Source: Actinacidiphila rubida
GTDB taxonomy: Bacteria > Actinomycetota > Actinomycetes > Streptomycetales > Streptomycetaceae
Assembly: GCF_900110255.1 (NCBI RefSeq)
Contig: NZ_FODD01000016.1
Location: 1-64,000, forward strand
Direction of reading: 5' to 3'
Length of the DNA stretch: 64,000 nucleotides
The notes beneath the pieces were generated by a model. That model was given only the letters and a program-made list of their open reading frames with translations. It had not been told where the DNA came from and did no database searches. This document shows positions 63,550 through 64,000 of this stretch, one piece after another. Every line of letters begins with the position of its first letter. Position 1 is the first letter of the stretch. Made by a program: the position numbers and the translations under genes.

Positions 63550-63632
63550 GCGGTCTCCTCCAGCGTCGGGTCGGCCGCGCGTCGGCGGGGCCGGGCGGTT
63601 CGGGCGGGCGGTTCTGGCGGGTGGCGGCCGGG

Positions 63633-64000
63633 TCACGCCGGGGCGCCGCCGGACCACCCCGGGATCGTCGGCAGCACCGCCTCGGCGACGCGGAACAGCA
63701 CGTCGTCGTCCGGAACCGCCCCGTCGGCGCGCCAGAGGGTCACCTCGAACGAGCCGCCGCTGTCCTTTGTATCGCGGGCCACGACGAGACTGTGCTCGGG
63801 GACGCCCGGGCTGCTCTCGCTGTCACCCCCGCCGAGGCTGATCCGCATGCTGATGGTGCGGTCCGCGTACACGACCGCCGGGCGGCCCAGCAGGGTGTGC
63901 CGACGTGCCGACTGCCCCAGCAGTGTCGCGGCCTCGGCCACCGGGAGGCGGTCGTAACTGGCCTGGAGCGTCACCGTGTAGGTGTCCAGCTCGACCCGGG
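63633..64000 (-). CDS. Unknown protein, N-terminus beyond window
   Basis: The visible 122 residues (RVELDTYTVTLQASYDRLPVAEAATLLGQSA... VVYADRTISMRISLGG... FEVTLWRADGAVPDDDVLFRVAEAVLPTIPGWSG) run in frame to the window edge. The sequence is beta-rich with a short helix near the end (LFRVAEAVLPTI). It resembles C-terminal domains of streptomycete DUF-class proteins, but I cannot name the family. A GTG exists at 63974 but in-frame coding continues upstream, so the start is outside. Confidence 0.55.
   Translation of the reverse strand, partial: RVELDTYTVTLQASYDRLPVAEAATLLGQSARRHTLLGRPAVVYADRTISMRISLGGGDSESSPGVPEHSLVVARDTKDSGGSFEVTLWRADGAVPDDDVLFRVAEAVLPTIPGWSGGAPA

Overview
The window is very high-GC DNA with GTG starts, GTGA/ATGA start-stop overlaps, Tat-type leaders, long GC-rich hairpin terminators and many secreted multi-domain polysaccharide-degrading enzymes. 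It also has a CGNR-type regulator, DUF6204 and DUF427 proteins, and mycothiol-type DinB and SpoIIE/RsbU-like phosphatases. Together these point to a soil actinomycete of the Streptomycetaceae (Streptomyces, Actinacidiphila, Streptacidiphilus or a close relative). The mix of secreted catabolic enzymes, small regulators and several decayed genes looks like a conditionally adaptive part of the chromosome. I see no tRNA, rRNA, CRISPR array, integrase or insertion sequence.

Layout. 1-1780 is the 3' end of a GH59 galactocerebrosidase. 2028-2740 is a wrecked carotenoid oxygenase. 3169-7076 is a ClpC-like AAA+ unfoldase translationally coupled to an MFS transporter. 7144-9399 (-) is a PAS-GAF-SpoIIE-HATPase protein whose phosphatase centre is destroyed. 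9578-11220 is a VOC protein/alcohol dehydrogenase pair. 11337-13816 (-) is cydAB, cytochrome bd oxidase. 14096-17269 (-) is a large secreted enzyme of unknown specificity. 17505-18884 holds a SRPBCC fragment, a DinB protein and a small membrane protein. 19222-22344 is a GH92 alpha-mannosidase, 22486-25320 (-) a GH87 alpha-1,3-glucanase, 25574-27508 a divergent hydrolase/AraC pair, and 27688-31683 a GH95-like enzyme. 31778-33965 (-) holds a membrane protein and a Tat-exported phospholipase C-like enzyme. 34281-37841 is a GH89 alpha-N-acetylglucosaminidase.

37900-40820 contains DUF6204, DUF427, a dehalogenase-like hydrolase and a CGNR regulator with a duplicated operator. 40825-42748 has a KdpD sensor stub facing a universal stress protein. 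42901-45483 (-) is a GH9-CBM3-CBM2 cellulase behind a perfect CebR-type box. 45795-49538 holds VOC proteins, a C39-like secreted peptidase and an AraC regulator. 49719-51313 is a TetR/epimerase divergon. 51443-53909 (-) is a luciferase-like monooxygenase/MarR/FMN reductase operon. 54215-58663 is a GH2 exo-glucosaminidase-like/GH20 hexosaminidase operon. 58713-60008 is a LysR/DoxX divergon. 60102-63092 holds a GH15 enzyme and an intact membrane SpoIIE phosphatase. 63115-64000 (-) holds a zinc deaminase and a partial unknown gene.

How the genes work together. At least nine secreted carbohydrate-active enzymes sit in 58 kb. Most are exo-acting and aimed at galactosyl, mannosyl, fucosyl/galactosyl, GlcNAc/GlcN and alpha-1,3-glucan linkages. 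That substrate set fits scavenging of fungal walls, glycoproteins, glycolipids and plant debris. Three of these genes (the unknown large enzyme, GH92 and the GH95-like gene) have closely related LacI-type palindromes upstream, suggesting one regulon. The cellulase has its own cellobiose-type box. There is no sugar transporter or LacI gene in the window, so uptake and regulation must be encoded elsewhere.
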